Positions 62,623 through 64,000 of a stretch of DNA of 64,000 nucleotides are shown piece after piece (within the stretch, counting starts at the first letter, position 1; each line of letters starts with the position of its first letter). The notes under the pieces are model-generated. The model was not told the DNA's origin and did no database searches. It was given only the letters and a program-made list of their open reading frames with translations. The translations under genes were made by a program, and so were the position numbers. The stretch comes from Cichorium intybus (taxonomy: Eukaryota > Streptophyta > Magnoliopsida > Asterales > Asteraceae). The DNA lies in assembly GCA_023525715.1 (NCBI GenBank), contig CM042012.1, positions 38,315,189 to 38,379,188 on the forward strand, in the 5' to 3' direction.

Positions 62623-63580
62623 TGTTGGTTGTTTTCTTATTGAATTGTTATAATTGTTTAATTAAAAGATAAATTAAATCGTTTAACGGTTTAAATTTAA
62701 TTTTAAAATTAAGAGTTAATTTTTAAAAAATTAAATAGATAAAACAGAAATATTTTAAAAGTTTAAAATACATCTTATATATATTATAATTAATAGTTAA
62801 TATTTTATATATAAGATAAATTGGTTAGTCTTACCGTTAGTAGGCCTCATTCACAAAACTGTCCTATAAAGAGGGTATAAGGCGACTGCCTATAAAATGG
62901 TAGTCTAATGGGTATCCATTCTCACCCACCGCTCTCCTGGTAAGTCGAGTGTCGTTAGCCGAACGGGTTTGATGGAACCGCTAAAGCCTCTTAAAAGTAA
63001 AATTATATATTTGAAAGTACTAGAATCATTATAAAAATCCCAATCTAGTTACTTTAGAAAAAATGAGAATTTGATGCTAACCCATGAAATTGCACATTGC
63101 ACTTTATGAAATGTTGGTGGAGCGTGTGTGGTTTACCGGCACACCAATGGGGGTTCATAAAGAGTAGCAATGGGTGTCTCGGGTGTTATCATTGTTGATG
63201 GAGCGTGTGTGATTTACCGGCACATCAATTTGAGATGATAATGGACCCCGAGAGTACCAAGCTAATTTGCATGGTTATTCACACCCGGTTTGTGATCCTC
63301 GGCATCCCAGTCACAAACGGTGGGGCATATCCGAGATTAAACATGCTATTGAACAGTTCAATAAATCTCAAAAGAAACTAGGAATTCCATTTATAATAAG
63401 ATTATTTTTCCGCGGTGGAATTGGCTGAATCGTCATTCGCCTACCTTTATAAAATTTGCTTATAGATTACGGCATCCCTCTTCTATGTTGCAAATTGTTA
63501 TAGTTGGATCCTAGCCTTATTTTATATTGGGTTATTATAAGGACCGACAAGTATCTAATTAAACTTGCCTTCTTTTAAAG
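62623..63580 (+). other. Copia 5' untranslated leader
   Basis: The leader lies between primer site and gag. A phrase, tggagcgtgtgtg(g/a)tttaccggcaca, occurs twice (about 63118 and 63196). No reading frame of note. Confidence 0.7.
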
Positions 63581-64000
63581 ATGTCTTCTGCTGATCAATC
63601 CGTTCCCCACTCAAACTCCAGTGTTCCCTCTATCTTTTCACTGTGTTCCAAGGTTCAATTGAACGGGACAAACTATAATGACTGGATTAGAAATATAAAG
63701 ATGGCTCTGAGGTACGAGAACAAAGAGTATGTCCTCGAGACCGAACTTGTCGATATTGACTCTGAAACTGCTACTCCCGAGGAGATTGCCTCGTACCAAA
63801 AACATTCTGATGATGCGACCAAAGTGGCCTGCATCATGATCACCACAATGAACCCCGAATTGCAAAGGATATACGAAGACTACTGGCCCTTTGAGATGCA
63901 CAAGGATCTTGCGGAAAAGATCCGCAAGCAAGAGCGCATCGAGAGGTGCGAGGTGGTCAAGGACTTCACGAACAGCAAACCTAAAGATGGAGAGTCCATC
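63581..64000 (+). CDS. Ty1/copia gag (partial, runs off the window)
   Basis: The ATG at 63581 opens MSSADQSVPHSNSSVPSIFS, and the conserved copia gag block follows: VQLNGTNYNDWIRNIKMAL (the usual LNGxNYxxWxxxM). Later come YQKHSDDATKVACIMITTM, as in the UBN2/gag family, and EDYWPFEMHKDL. All 140 codons to the window end are open. The intact frame, clear LTR and primer site suggest a young and perhaps autonomous element, but protease, integrase and RT would lie outside the window. Confidence 0.88.
   Translation, partial: MSSADQSVPHSNSSVPSIFSLCSKVQLNGTNYNDWIRNIKMALRYENKEYVLETELVDIDSETATPEEIASYQKHSDDATKVACIMITTMNPELQRIYEDYWPFEMHKDLAEKIRKQERIERCEVVKDFTNSKPKDGESI

Noticed and set aside
63638..63931. 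97-codon minus-strand frame
   Set aside because: It is the shadow of the open copia gag frame on the plus strand.

Overview
The window is nuclear DNA of a flowering plant, probably a eudicot. The support is a spliced MIKC-type MADS-box gene, a plant F-box/FBA gene, an RWP-RK exon pair, and plant-type Ty1/copia, Ty3/gypsy, CACTA, Mutator-like, hAT, PIF/Harbinger and Helitron sequences in AT-rich DNA. An asterid, possibly Asteraceae, is my guess from the general look of the repeats; nothing in the sequence proves it. By eye most of the window is transposable-element sequence, and host genes are few.

Region 1-17 kb. One apparently intact gene, an FLC/MAF-like MADS-box factor, lies on the + strand (six coding exons, 3003-16521, 213 aa). 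Its first intron is about 12 kb and is filled with elements. These are an hAT-like end, a 418-bp Mutator-like foldback MITE, a 5.19-kb CACTA element with subterminal arrays of an 'accacgcaa' motif, two further MITEs, and tandem duplications. Intron 1 of FLC is the main cis-regulatory region in Arabidopsis, so this load matters.

Region 17-25.6 kb. No intact gene. It holds a Helitron-like unit with tRNA-like motifs, a copia RT relic, a 2-kb palindromic Mutator-like element with 9-bp target duplications, a Tourist MITE, a possible non-coding transcription unit with a near-perfect 67-nt palindrome, and a 747-bp Mutator-like foldback element.

Region 25.8-36.9 kb. A minus-strand Ty3/gypsy element has nearly identical LTRs but a dead interior. 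It is followed by a second copy of the foldback element and then an F-box/FBA gene. That gene is broken twice: by a 216-bp hAT MITE with a perfect 8-bp duplication, and by a 7-bp tandem duplication.

Region 37-46 kb. AT-rich DNA with inverted-repeat debris, a Helitron 3' end immediately abutting a second Helitron (42133-45972), and a 453-bp CACTA MITE inside that Helitron.

Region 46-64 kb. This is a nest of elements. A plus-strand gypsy element (2615-bp LTRs, dead interior) splits a PIF/Harbinger transposase pseudogene. A third gypsy-type element (2919-bp 5' copy LTR) carries a captured host RWP-RK gene fragment, antisense to the element and with its intron retained, in place of gag-pol. A copia element with LTR, primer site and an open gag reading frame has inserted into that element's second LTR and runs off the window.

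The most notable items are the RWP-RK capture, the two gypsy elements with young LTRs and dead coding regions, the doubly broken F-box gene, and the element-loaded intron 1 of the FLC-like gene.
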